12,069 nt of DNA from JBCBEX01 sp039027055 (GCA_039027055.1 JBCCLD010000111.1:1-12069), one strand, 5' to 3'; shown: positions 1-6,833, counted from the first letter of the stretch. Translations and numbers: made by a program. The notes: generated from the sequence alone by a model not told the origin.

Positions 1-70
1 CCGTTTGCGTCTCCGAAAGGCGCACGAGGAGCGCGATCCCGTAGGATCGAGTGACGAGTGGACCCCCCAT
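1..70 (-). CDS. Possible 5' end of a gene leaving the window (unidentified)
   Basis: An ATG at 70 opens a minus-strand frame that stays open to the left edge. It encodes 23 codons, beginning MGGPLVTRSYGIALLV. The frame starts 66 nt beyond the stop of the carboxypeptidase-regulatory-like gene on the same strand, and its leader is C-rich like other leaders in this window. The mixture of hydrophobic and basic residues would suit a membrane-protein N-terminus, but 23 codons are too few to identify a family. Chance openness is quite possible in DNA this GC-rich. The alternative is that 1-136 is plain intergenic sequence. Confidence 0.22.
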   Translation of the reverse strand, partial: MGGPLVTRSYGIALLVRLSETQT

Positions 71-84
71 TCTGTAGAGGTGGG

Positions 85-104
85 CGGAGGCCGAACGGAG
101 GCCG
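85..104. repeat. Short direct repeat, two 9-bp copies
   Basis: CGGAGGCCG occurs at 85-93 and again at 96-104, separated by AA. It lies in the non-coding stretch downstream of the minus-strand gene that stops at 137. No function is evident; it could be replication slippage in a GC-rich spacer. Confidence 0.4.
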
Positions 105-136
105 TGAGCACCGATCAGACCGATTGTCCACACGCC

Positions 137-1531
137 CTAGGGGCGCGTGTCGTCCTTCCCGTCCTCGGCCTTGTCGTCTTCCCCATTGCCTTTACTGCTC
201 GCGCCGTCGCCTTTGGCTTCGTCTGGGTCTCCAGCCTCCACGTCATCCTCGACGGCATCCAGCTCCGCAGTGGGTGCCGGAGGTGCGCCTGGGGACGGGG
301 CACTAGTTTCCGGGCGGCCTTCGAGGCGTTGCTCGGCGTAGAGGCGGGCAGCTTCCTCCGCGCCGGGCAGGCCACTCTCGGCGAGGCCATACTCGCGCGG
401 GAGGTCTTCGGCGAAGCGCTCGTAGGCCATGTAGCCCGAAAGCGTGATCGAGCGCGGGTCGAGTTCGCGGCCGAAGCGGTCGAGCATCGCGCGGTCGTTG
501 GGGACGGGGAAGCGGATCTGCGACGTCTGCACGTCGCGCAGCCCTCGCTGCTCGCGCGCCCACTCGCGCTCCAGGAAGCCACGCGCCTCGGGCTCGTCGC
601 GGTAGACGACTTCCATCAGGCCGACGAACGAGAGCTTGTACTCCCCCTCGCGCCGCGTCGCCTCGATGAGGTCGCTCGGGGCCACCTCCATGCGCTCGGC
701 CCCGCCCCGCCCGCGCCGCCCGCCGAAGGGGCTACCGAATGCACCGCCCCCACCCTGGTTGGGGATAATGAACAGGCTGAAGCCCGCCTCGTCGGCCATC
801 TCGGGCTGGTCGTTGGCGATACTCGCCACGAGGCTGCGGAGGAGATGGCGCGGGGAGCCCAGATAGGCCTTGCGCCGATTGGCGGCCCACCGGATCGCCT
901 CGGCGTCATCGGCGGGTTCTAGCTCTTCGAAAAGCGGCTCGCCGGTGAAGAAGTTGCGGTTCGGCTCCGCCTCGAAGGCGGTGAGGCTGTAATAGACCCG
1001 GTAGCCGAGCGCCCGGTTCTCGATGACGAGCGGCTCGCGCGCCGTCGCCGTGAGCGTGCCGAGGCGCTGCTCAAAGTCGATGACGAACGGGTTCAAGATT
1101 TCGGTCTCGGCCGCGTTGGCCGTCTCGCCGACAAAGCGGCGCGCGAAGCGCTCGTAGCGGCGTTGCCACTCTTCGTCGCGCTCGGCCTCGACAACCACCT
1201 CGCCGAGTTCGAGACCGCGCAGCCGGAAGTTGACCGTCTTGGTCTGCCCCTCGCGGCGCAGGATGAGGTCTTCAGTTTCGGTCTCGAACCCCGCACTGGA
1301 GGCCACGAGGCGGTGCGCCCCGAGGGGCACGCGCGTGAGGCGGTAGCGGCCGTCGCGGTCGGTGATGGTGCCGCGCTGCGTCTGTGCGAGGAACACGCTC
1401 GCACCCGGGATGGGCTGTCGGTCGCGGTCGGTGACGCGGCCTTCGAGCGTGGCAGTGGGGAGGGGCTGCGCCTGAACAGCAGCAGCGAGCGCGAAGGGGA
1501 GAAGCAGGGCGAGAAGAGCGAGGCGGCGCAT
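137..1531 (-). CDS. Secreted carboxypeptidase-regulatory-like domain protein
   Basis: This 464-residue protein begins with a clear Sec signal (MRRLALLALLLPFALAAAVQ, cleavage near AVQA-Q). Residues about 28-105 form a carboxypeptidase-D regulatory-like beta-sandwich (EGRVTDRDRQPIPGASVFL, then TDRDGRYRLTRVPLGAHRL). This fold is found in many Bacteroidota surface proteins, including the N-termini of TonB-dependent receptors, but no barrel or plug follows here. The next part (W122...RFARRFVGETANA, EILNPFVIDFE, PLVIENRALGYRVYYSL) matches, from memory, a conserved but uncharacterised Bacteroidota family. Residues 259-278 are Gly/Arg-rich, and residues about 405-464 are a Pro-rich then acidic Lys/Asp/Glu tail. 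I chose the ATG at 1531 because the signal peptide begins there; the open frame continues upstream to 1900 but that part reads as non-coding. It diverges from the ChaN-like gene. It is probably periplasmic or outer-membrane associated; no enzymatic activity should be assumed. Confidence 0.85.
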   Translation of the reverse strand: MRRLALLALLLPFALAAAVQAQPLPTATLEGRVTDRDRQPIPGASVFLAQTQRGTITDRDGRYRLTRVPLGAHRLVASSAGFETETEDLILRREGQTKTVNFRLRGLELGEVVVEAERDEEWQRRYERFARRFVGETANAAETEILNPFVIDFEQRLGTLTATAREPLVIENRALGYRVYYSLTAFEAEPNRNFFTGEPLFEELEPADDAEAIRWAANRRKAYLGSPRHLLRSLVASIANDQPEMADEAGFSLFIIPNQGGGGAFGSPFGGRRGRGGAERMEVAPSDLIEATRREGEYKLSFVGLMEVVYRDEPEARGFLEREWAREQRGLRDVQTSQIRFPVPNDRAMLDRFGRELDPRSITLSGYMAYERFAEDLPREYGLAESGLPGAEEAARLYAEQRLEGRPETSAPSPGAPPAPTAELDAVEDDVEAGDPDEAKGDGASSKGNGEDDKAEDGKDDTRP

Positions 1532-1592
1532 GCGTGCAGCGGATGAGTGGACAGAGCGAAGCAGGAACGCAGGACTGCAGGGACGTCGTGCC

Positions 1593-1613
1593 CAGGGCAA
1601 CGGTTCTGCCCTG
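1593..1613. promoter_or_regulatory. Perfect inverted repeat in divergent intergenic region
   Basis: CAGGGCA (1593-1599) and TGCCCTG (1607-1613) are a perfect 7-bp inverted repeat around a 7-nt centre. They lie inside the 129-bp region between two divergent start codons (1531 minus, 1661 plus). This placement suits an operator shared by both genes, or a leader hairpin for one of them. No T-run follows in either direction, so a terminator is unlikely. I could not find a convincing -35/-10 pair nearby. Confidence 0.35.
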
Positions 1614-1660
1614 CGCGTAGCTTCGTCCGCCGGATTCTCCTCTTGCTCGCCACCCGTCTC

Positions 1661-2797
1661 ATGCGTTCGTCCTCCACAGGCACACTCGTCGCCGCCGTCC
1701 TGCTCGCGCTCACCACGCCGCTTGCGGCGCAAACCCCGGACAGCACCATGGCACGCTCTGCCACAGACACCACGACCTACCGTGTCTACACCGATGAAGG
1801 CGTGCCGTCGGGCCTGGCCGCGCTCGTTGCTGCGTCTGCCGAGGCGGATGTCGTGTTCCTCGGCGAGCAGCACAACGACCCCGTCGCCCACGCGCTGCAA
1901 CTCGACCTGCTACGCGCTGCGACCGAGGGTGAGCGCCCCGTCGCGCTCTCGCTGGAAATGTTCGAGCAAGACGTGCAACTCGTGCTCGACGAGTACCTCG
2001 CCGGGTTGATCCGAGAGCGCGACTTCCTCGCCGCTTCCCGGCCGTGGTCGAACTACGACACGGATTACCGCCCGCTCGTGGAGCACGCGAAAGAGCACGG
2101 GCAAGCCGTGATCGCAGCCAACGCGCCGGCTCGCTATGTCCGCCTAGTGAGCCAGCAGGGCATTGAAGGTCTAGTCGCCTTGCCCGCCGGGGCGCAGGCG
2201 TTCCTGCCGGACTCCCTCGCGCCCGCCTCCGAAGCGCTAGGAGCCAAATTCATGGACACGATGAGGAGCATGATGGGCCACGGCGGAGAGTCAAGTGAAA
2301 CAGAGAAGGCCGAGACGGGGGACGGTGAGGCAGACGACCGTGAAAGTGAGCCTGCGACCGGAGCAGCGGAGGAAACCGAGGCAAAGGATGCAGACGAATC
2401 GAGCGAGGAGATGGAGGAGGCGGAAGCATCCGCCGACGCAGAAGCGCAGGCCGAAGCGAATCCACACGGCGGGCACGGTGCGGGGATGCCGAGCCTCGAC
2501 GGGATGCTGGCCGCACAAAACCTCCGCGACGTCGGGATGGCCGATGCGATCGCGCAGCATCTCGAAGCGGCACCCGACGCGCTCGTCCTGCACGTCACAG
2601 GCTCGTTCCACAGCGAGAGCGGCCTCGGCATCCCCGAGCACCTCGCGCGCCTGCGCCCCGACGCCCGCATCCTCCTCGTCACGATGGTGCCCGCCGACGA
2701 CCTCGACGACCTCGACGCCGAGGCACACACCGGCCTCGGCGACTTCGTGATCCTCACCGACGCCAGCCTTCCGCGCACCTACGAAGCGGGGTTCTAG
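1661..2797 (+). CDS. Secreted ChaN/Tiki-like (haem-binding-uptake fold) protein with acidic insert
   Basis: This 378-residue protein opens with a Sec signal (MRSSSTGTLVAAVLLALTTP, cleavage after LAA). The mature part matches the ChaN/Tiki-type fold (Cofac_haem_bdg family): VVFLGEQHNDPVAHALQLDL at residues 64-83 with the GEQH motif at 68-71, SLEMFEQDVQ at 97-106, MLAAQNLRDVGMADAIAQHL at 282-301, and HVTGSFHSESGLG at 311-323. Campylobacter ChaN binds haem and eukaryotic Tiki is a metalloprotease, so the substrate here is uncertain. Residues about 209-267 are a Glu/Ala/Asp/Ser-rich low-complexity insert, flanked by MDTMRSMMGHGG and NPHGGHGAGMPSLDGM, which are rich in Met and His. I chose the ATG at 1661 because it starts the signal peptide; in-frame ATGs further upstream (from 1547) precede basic sequence with no signal character. 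The lack of a lipobox makes it periplasmic or secreted rather than a lipoprotein. Confidence 0.85.
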   Translation: MRSSSTGTLVAAVLLALTTPLAAQTPDSTMARSATDTTTYRVYTDEGVPSGLAALVAASAEADVVFLGEQHNDPVAHALQLDLLRAATEGERPVALSLEMFEQDVQLVLDEYLAGLIRERDFLAASRPWSNYDTDYRPLVEHAKEHGQAVIAANAPARYVRLVSQQGIEGLVALPAGAQAFLPDSLAPASEALGAKFMDTMRSMMGHGGESSETEKAETGDGEADDRESEPATGAAEETEAKDADESSEEMEEAEASADAEAQAEANPHGGHGAGMPSLDGMLAAQNLRDVGMADAIAQHLEAAPDALVLHVTGSFHSESGLGIPEHLARLRPDARILLVTMVPADDLDDLDAEAHTGLGDFVILTDASLPRTYEAGF

Positions 2798-2850
2798 AGC
2801 TAGTCATTCAGGGGTCCTGGATCCGTCTAGCACCGTCTACCGACGCACCG

Positions 2851-4119
2851 CTACGGCCGTCCTAGGCGGCGGAACATCTCCTGCTTGTAGGCCTCGACGC
2901 CAGGCTGGTTGAACGGGTTGACGGCTAGCAGGTAGCCGCTGACCGAGACGGCGTGCTCGAAGAAGTAGAGCAGCGCGCCGAGGTGCCGCGCGTCGAGGTG
3001 GCTCATCGCGACGGTGCAGTTCGGGACGCCGCCGTCGGTGTGGGCCTTCTGCGTGCCCTCGTAGGCGGCTTGGTTGACGGCGCTGTAGTCCTTCCCGGCG
3101 AGGTAGTTGAGCTTGTCGAAGTTGCCTGGAATTTCCGGTACGGTGAGCGTCGGGTCCTGGTGCTGAACGAGCAGAAACGTCTCGACGAGCGTGCGCTGGC
3201 CCTCCTGGACGTACTGCCCGAGTGAGTGGAGGTCGGTCGAGTACTGCACGCTGACGGGGAAGAGCCCTTTATGCTCCTTGCCTTCGCTCTCGCCGAAGAG
3301 CTGCTGCCACCACGCGCCGATGCCGCGCAGCTTCGGCTCGAAGACCGACAGGATCTCCGTGCGGTAGCCCGCCTCGTGGAGGAGGTACCGGTCGAGCGCA
3401 TAGGCGATGGCCTCGTTGGCGTCCGCGTCGGCAAGGTCGACAAGCTGCGCCGCAGCTCCGTCCATCAGCGCGGCGATGTCGTGCCCGGCCACGGCGATCG
3501 GGAGGAGGCCGACCGGCGTGAGCACCGAGAAGCGCCCGCCTACGTCGTCGGGGATGACGAACGTGCGGTAGCCCTTCTGGTCGGCGAGCATCCGAAGCTG
3601 GCCCTTCGAGGCGTCCGTGGTGGCGATGATGCGGCTGGCGTGGTCGCGGAAGGTGTCCTCCATGAACTGCCGCAGGAACCGGAAGGCGAGCATCGGCTCC
3701 AGCGTGGTGCCGGACTTCGAGATCACGTTGACGTAGACCGACTTGCCTTCGAGGTAGGCGAGCAACTCCTGGTGGTACGTCGGCGAGATGTGGTGCCCGG
3801 CGAAGAGCACCTCGGGGCCGTCCGTCGGGAAGTAGGTGCCGAGCGCCTGGTTCACGGCCTCCGCGCCGAGGTAGGATCCGCCGATGCCGATGCAGACGAG
3901 CACGTCGGCCTTCTCTCGGATCTCGACAGCCAGCCGCTGGATGCGCCCGACGAGGTCCCCGTTCGGCGGCCGCAGCATCGAGCGCCAGCCGAGCATGTCG
4001 CTGCCCGCGCCGGTCCCGTCGAGCGTGGTCTGGTGCGCCGCGAGGGCCTGGTCGTGCAGGCGGCTCCGCTGCCCGGCGTCGATGAACGAAGAAAAGCCGG
4101 AACGGTCGTAGACGAGCAT
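2851..4119 (-). CDS. pgi: Glucose-6-phosphate isomerase
   Basis: This cytoplasmic enzyme interconverts glucose 6-phosphate and fructose 6-phosphate in glycolysis, gluconeogenesis and nucleotide-sugar supply. The 422 residues match the shorter bacterial form (about 420-450). Visible landmarks are the IGIGGSYLGAEAV loop (78-90), the phosphate-binding SKSGTT (134-139), the family signature DDVGGRFSVLTPVG (191-204), the catalytic-Glu segment FGESEGK (275-281), the His of TDLHSLGQY (H298), and the C-terminal signature GYLLAVNPFNQPGVEAYK (395-412) with the catalytic Lys at 412. I chose the ATG at 4119 because the protein starts in family style there (MLVYDRSGF). An in-frame ATG at 4176 would add 19 residues encoded largely by a heptamer repeat, so it is less likely. 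It is the last of four minus-strand genes, 84 nt after the ExbD-like gene, and it converges with the ChaN-like gene across 53 bp. No residue known to be essential is missing. Confidence 0.97.
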   Translation of the reverse strand: MLVYDRSGFSSFIDAGQRSRLHDQALAAHQTTLDGTGAGSDMLGWRSMLRPPNGDLVGRIQRLAVEIREKADVLVCIGIGGSYLGAEAVNQALGTYFPTDGPEVLFAGHHISPTYHQELLAYLEGKSVYVNVISKSGTTLEPMLAFRFLRQFMEDTFRDHASRIIATTDASKGQLRMLADQKGYRTFVIPDDVGGRFSVLTPVGLLPIAVAGHDIAALMDGAAAQLVDLADADANEAIAYALDRYLLHEAGYRTEILSVFEPKLRGIGAWWQQLFGESEGKEHKGLFPVSVQYSTDLHSLGQYVQEGQRTLVETFLLVQHQDPTLTVPEIPGNFDKLNYLAGKDYSAVNQAAYEGTQKAHTDGGVPNCTVAMSHLDARHLGALLYFFEHAVSVSGYLLAVNPFNQPGVEAYKQEMFRRLGRP

Positions 4120-4121
4120 GG

Positions 4122-4156
4122 GGAGGTTCGAAGTGAGAAGTTCGAAGGGGGAAGTG
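4122..4156 (-). repeat. Five-unit heptanucleotide tandem repeat in front of pgi
   Basis: Read on the minus strand, 4156 to 4122 divides into five consecutive heptamers: CACTTCC, CCCTTCG, AACTTCT, CACTTCG, AACCTCC. Four share the core CTTC at the same offset and the fifth has CCTC. The array ends 2 nt before the pgi ATG. Two TTCGAA palindromes within it lie 14 bp apart. Degenerate tandem heptamers recall the short tandemly repeated repetitive (STRR) heptamers of cyanobacteria. A role as untranslated leader, or as a slippage-prone regulatory spacer, is inference. Confidence 0.6.
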
Positions 4157-4203
4157 GTACGCGTGGGTAACGGCAACGGTAGAGGCGAGCTCCACGCTGA
4201 AGT

Positions 4204-4830
4204 TTACGGCGGTGCGGGGTTTGTCAGTGCAGGCGATGCTGGGGTTTTCTGACGAACGCGTTGGCCCATGAAGTAGACGCGGCGGAGGCCCGCGGTCCGC
4301 GCATCGCTCAGGACGCTGAAGACCGAGTCCATCGGCGTGTGGCGGTCGGCGATGACGCCCAGGATTGTGCGCGGCTCCTCGCAGAGCACGGCCGCGAACG
4401 GACGCTGCGCTGCGTTGAGACGCTCCCATGTCGGAACGAAGTCCGGGCAGTCCTTGGGTAGGGTAGCTGCCTCAGGAAGGTCCCAGACGTGTGCGCCAGA
4501 CGCGTCGAGCATGACGTACTGTGCGAGGCGCCGCTGCTCCAGCTTCTCGCCGTGCTCAAGCCGGACGGGGCTGATGCGCTGGTACACAAGGCCCAGATCG
4601 AAAGCCAAGTATTTGGTAAATATGGGATAGAGGCTGGCAAAGCGGCAGCCAAACAGGAGCATGACCACGAGCAGAACGTGGTACGAGACACGCCCCACCT
4701 CGGCGTGGTCGAAGCGGCGGCGGGCGTAGGGCGTCAAGCCGCGACGGATCAGGCGGCGGGGCCACACCGGGCGGCGGCGCAGCAGGCCGTCCTGGCTGCG
4801 GGGCTTGGGGAAGTAGAAGAACCAGCGCAT
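4204..4830 (-). CDS. Membrane-anchored protein, probably ExbD/TolR-like
   Basis: This protein has 208 residues. The N-terminus is strongly basic (residues 1-45, rich in Arg), followed by one hydrophobic segment (about 48-66, VSYHVLLVVMLLFGCRFAS) and a soluble domain. That arrangement, cytosolic basic tail, single membrane helix and periplasmic domain, is the ExbD/TolR one. The late segment VIADRHTPMDSVFSVLSDAR (159-178), continuing with TAGLRRVYFMG, resembles the ExbD end pattern of an 'aD..vp...v..v...a..aG...v' type, and YVMLDASGAHVWDL resembles the first strand. ExbD proteins are usually about 130-160 residues, so this is long. The usual conserved membrane Asp is not obvious and no ExbB/TolQ gene is in the window. 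It lies between a probable outer-membrane protein (83 nt upstream) and pgi. The family call rests on pattern resemblance; an unrelated single-pass protein remains possible. Confidence 0.5.
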   Translation of the reverse strand: MRWFFYFPKPRSQDGLLRRRPVWPRRLIRRGLTPYARRRFDHAEVGRVSYHVLLVVMLLFGCRFASLYPIFTKYLAFDLGLVYQRISPVRLEHGEKLEQRRLAQYVMLDASGAHVWDLPEAATLPKDCPDFVPTWERLNAAQRPFAAVLCEEPRTILGVIADRHTPMDSVFSVLSDARTAGLRRVYFMGQRVRQKTPASPALTNPAPP

Positions 4831-4913
4831 CGGCAGAAAGAGAAGGCCACACGATACGCGAACCGCGAGGGTCGATTACGTACCCCTTCTGAACGCCGAA
4901 GGCGGGCCGCTTC

Positions 4914-5894
4914 CTACCGCAGCATGATATTGAGGCCCACCCGCACCTTGTTCGGGCGCGGACCAGAGCGCACCGCCTCGCCTTGCACGTCGCCCCAGAC
5001 CACGAGCGGGAGGGCCACATGGGGACTGATCTGATAGCTGGGCCGGTCGAAGTCGAGGCTTAGCTGGAGCCAGCCGATGCCACTGCGGACGCGGTTTTCA
5101 GGCCCCTCGAAGATGTCGGGCAAGTTTTGCGTGACATTGGTCTCCACGTAGCGATACGTCGCTCCTTCCGCGAGGAGCGCAACGCCTACGTTGCTGCCAG
5201 CGAGGTCGTAGTGGAAATTGGCTCCCCAGTACACGTGCATTTCGGTCCCGATCACCCGGACGCGTTCGCCATCGTTAAGCAGGGCGGCGGTGGTGTCGAA
5301 CGCGCCGGTGTCATCCAGCAGGGCGGCGTTGACCCCGGCGCGGACGCGCCGCAGCCCGATCGCAAAGTCGGTCGAGACGAGCGGTGAGAGGTCGGACGAC
5401 GACAGGAACGCCACATCGGTCTGGCGGAAGCCAAGTCCGCCCTCCGAGGCAGGGTCCACGGCGATGCGCACGGCGTAGTCGTTGCCCTCGTTCGTCCAAA
5501 AGGGCTTGACGATCAGCCAGCGCAGCGCGACAGGGCCTGTGCCGATGCCGCCGCTGAGGTCCACGATGGCGGCGACGTCTACCTGGGGCAGCAGCGCATA
5601 GTCCACGCGGCCAGCCAGGCTCACGGCGCTACGCTGTCCGACACCGCTGGCCGACGAGGATTGTAGGAGACCAGTCGGCCGGTAGTCGATGGCTGCCGAG
5701 ACCGCGATCCCGTCGTAGAACGTGCGCTGCGCTTCCTCGCCTTGGTAGAGGGGGTCGAGCGTCTGGAACGGGCGCTGGGCGTGGGCCGATGTTCCCAGCC
5801 CTCCGCCCGCGCCGAACGCTCCCACGAGGACCGCGCCCAGGAGCGCACGGACGGTGGAGCGGGCAGCGACGAAGGAACAGGCTGAAGCGCGCAT
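4914..5894 (-). CDS. Secreted protein, probable outer-membrane beta-barrel (unidentified)
   Basis: I do not recognise a named family. The 326-residue product has a long N-terminal signal (hydrophobic stretch RALLGAVLVGAFGAGGGLG, cleavage likely after SAHA before QRPF). The mature part alternates polar and hydrophobic residues with frequent aromatic and glycine positions (for example IDYRPTGLL, RVDYALLPQVDVAAIVDL, GWLQLSLDFDRPSYQISPHV) and ends VRVGLNIMLR. This is what transmembrane beta-strands look like, although the last residue is Arg rather than the usual aromatic. I prefer the ATG at 5894. The in-frame ATG at 5927 would give an unusually long n-region, and a TATACT sequence sits only 7 bases upstream of it, which would leave almost no leader if that is the -10. 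It lies 112 nt downstream of the UPF0173 gene and 83 nt upstream of the ExbD-like gene, and may be cotranscribed with them. Confidence 0.75.
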   Translation of the reverse strand: MRASACSFVAARSTVRALLGAVLVGAFGAGGGLGTSAHAQRPFQTLDPLYQGEEAQRTFYDGIAVSAAIDYRPTGLLQSSSASGVGQRSAVSLAGRVDYALLPQVDVAAIVDLSGGIGTGPVALRWLIVKPFWTNEGNDYAVRIAVDPASEGGLGFRQTDVAFLSSSDLSPLVSTDFAIGLRRVRAGVNAALLDDTGAFDTTAALLNDGERVRVIGTEMHVYWGANFHYDLAGSNVGVALLAEGATYRYVETNVTQNLPDIFEGPENRVRSGIGWLQLSLDFDRPSYQISPHVALPLVVWGDVQGEAVRSGPRPNKVRVGLNIMLR

Positions 5895-5933
5895 GGCAGC
5901 GGCGGGCGTGGGACGAGAAGCACGCATTGGCTC

Positions 5934-5939
5934 AGTATA
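5934..5939 (-). promoter_or_regulatory. Candidate -10 element (TATACT)
   Basis: On the minus strand CGTATACT occurs 39 nt upstream of the ATG at 5894 and 6 nt upstream of the alternative ATG at 5927. TATACT is close to the general sigma-70 -10 box. No clear TTG or TTGACA-like element lies 16-19 nt before it, so the call is weak. If real, transcription would begin around 5927 and translation at 5894. Confidence 0.3.
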
Positions 5940-6006
5940 CGACGCATACCCGTCGCCCTCGGTCTATGCCCACTGCTGAAGTACGACTAACGTGCCCCCA
6001 GGCGAC

Positions 6007-6693
6007 TTAGAGTGTCAGCGTCTCACCCGGTGCGAGCGGCTGTGCCTTCAAGCCCGCGGCCTCCATCTTGGCAGCGAACTCCGCCGTGTCGGCCATGATA
6101 AACGGGAACGTGTTGTAGTGGATCGGCACGGTTAGCTTCGGCTGCAACATCTTCGCCGAGGCGACCGCCTCGTCGATGCCCATCGTGAAGTCGTCGCCGA
6201 TGGGGAGGAAGCAGAGGTCGAAGTCGTACTGCTCGCCCAACCAGGCCATCTCGGCAAAGCGGCAGGTGTCACCGGCGTTGTAGATCGTCTGGCCCTCCGT
6301 CTCGAGGATGAAGCCCCCGGCGAGGCCGCCGTAGGTCCCATCAGGGAAAGACGACGAGTGGCGCGCGTACGTGTTGGTGACGCGTCCCCAGTCGAAGTCC
6401 CATGCGCCGCCCGTGTTCATCGGGTGCACGTTCGCATGGTCAAGGTCGCGCTGGGCGTACTGCGTGACCTCAAACTGGGCGACGAGGAGTGCGCTGGTGC
6501 GGGCAAGGATGCTCGGTGTGTCGCCCCAGTGGTCACCGTGCGCGTGGGTCATCAACACGACATCGGGCTGAAGGTCGTCGGCCGTGATGACGCCCTCGGT
6601 GTGCTTGTTGCCCGTGATGAACGGGTCGAAGAGGAGGGTCGTCTTGCCCAACTCAATCTGGAAGGCAGAGTGGCCGAAGTATGTGATGGTCAT
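6007..6693 (-). CDS. UPF0173-family metal-dependent hydrolase (metallo-beta-lactamase fold)
   Basis: The 228-residue protein is a compact metallo-beta-lactamase-fold hydrolase of the UPF0173 group, distantly related to L-ascorbate-6-phosphate lactonase. It begins MTITYFGHSAFQIELG and carries the metal motif H-A-H-G-D-H at residues 50-55 (MTHAHGDHWGDT). Other family blocks are DPFITGNKH (23-31), the RHSSSFPDGTYGGLAGGF region (about 110-127), IYNAGDT with the metal-bridging Asp, LPIGDDFTMGIDEA, and VPIHYNTFPFI with a late metal-ligand His. There is no signal peptide, so it is cytoplasmic. The true substrate of this family is largely unknown. It is the first of four collinear minus-strand genes and diverges from the small lipoprotein gene across 162 bp. 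Its ATG follows a run of seven C (6697-6703 on the complement) with no Shine-Dalgarno sequence. Length and motifs are complete. Confidence 0.93.
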   Translation of the reverse strand: MTITYFGHSAFQIELGKTTLLFDPFITGNKHTEGVITADDLQPDVVLMTHAHGDHWGDTPSILARTSALLVAQFEVTQYAQRDLDHANVHPMNTGGAWDFDWGRVTNTYARHSSSFPDGTYGGLAGGFILETEGQTIYNAGDTCRFAEMAWLGEQYDFDLCFLPIGDDFTMGIDEAVASAKMLQPKLTVPIHYNTFPFIMADTAEFAAKMEAAGLKAQPLAPGETLTL

Positions 6694-6804
6694 AGCGGGG
6701 GGGAACCTGAAGTGAAATGGGCACGAAGGTGCGATTGCAACGGCGAACTTCGGGTGCGGCTCCCGCGAGGTCGGGGGCTGAGAAACGGCTTGCCCTACAG
6801 ATAA

Positions 6805-6829
6805 TGCGTGCCTACGCTTACGGCACGCA
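6805..6829. promoter_or_regulatory. Perfect 8-bp inverted repeat upstream of the lipoprotein gene
   Basis: TGCGTGCC (6805-6812) and GGCACGCA (6822-6829) are perfect inverted copies around a 9-nt centre (TACGCTTAC). The element ends 26 nt before the ATG at 6856. It could be an operator half-site pair or a 5'-leader hairpin. A weak TTGCCC at 6790-6795 is followed 17 nt later by TACGCT (6813-6818), so the dyad would overlap the -10 of that candidate promoter. Confidence 0.4.
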
Positions 6830-6833
6830 CAGA

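Noticed and set aside
34..49. CGATCC-CGTA-GGATCG hairpin at the left edge
   Set aside because: Six-base stem, no T-run on either side, and it may lie within a coding frame.
5..922. Plus-strand open frame (305 codons) opposite the carboxypeptidase-regulatory-like gene
   Set aside because: No start with an ATG, no motif, and the opposite strand has a signal peptide and a recognisable domain.
2809..2819. CAGG-GGT-CCTG hairpin between the convergent ChaN-like and pgi genes
   Set aside because: A four-base stem without a T-run in either direction is too weak to call a terminator.
3226..4170. Long plus-strand open frame (314 codons) opposite pgi
   Set aside because: Its codons are the complement of a complete, motif-perfect isomerase. 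Long antisense frames are expected in DNA with high GC3, and the translated product has no recognisable motif.
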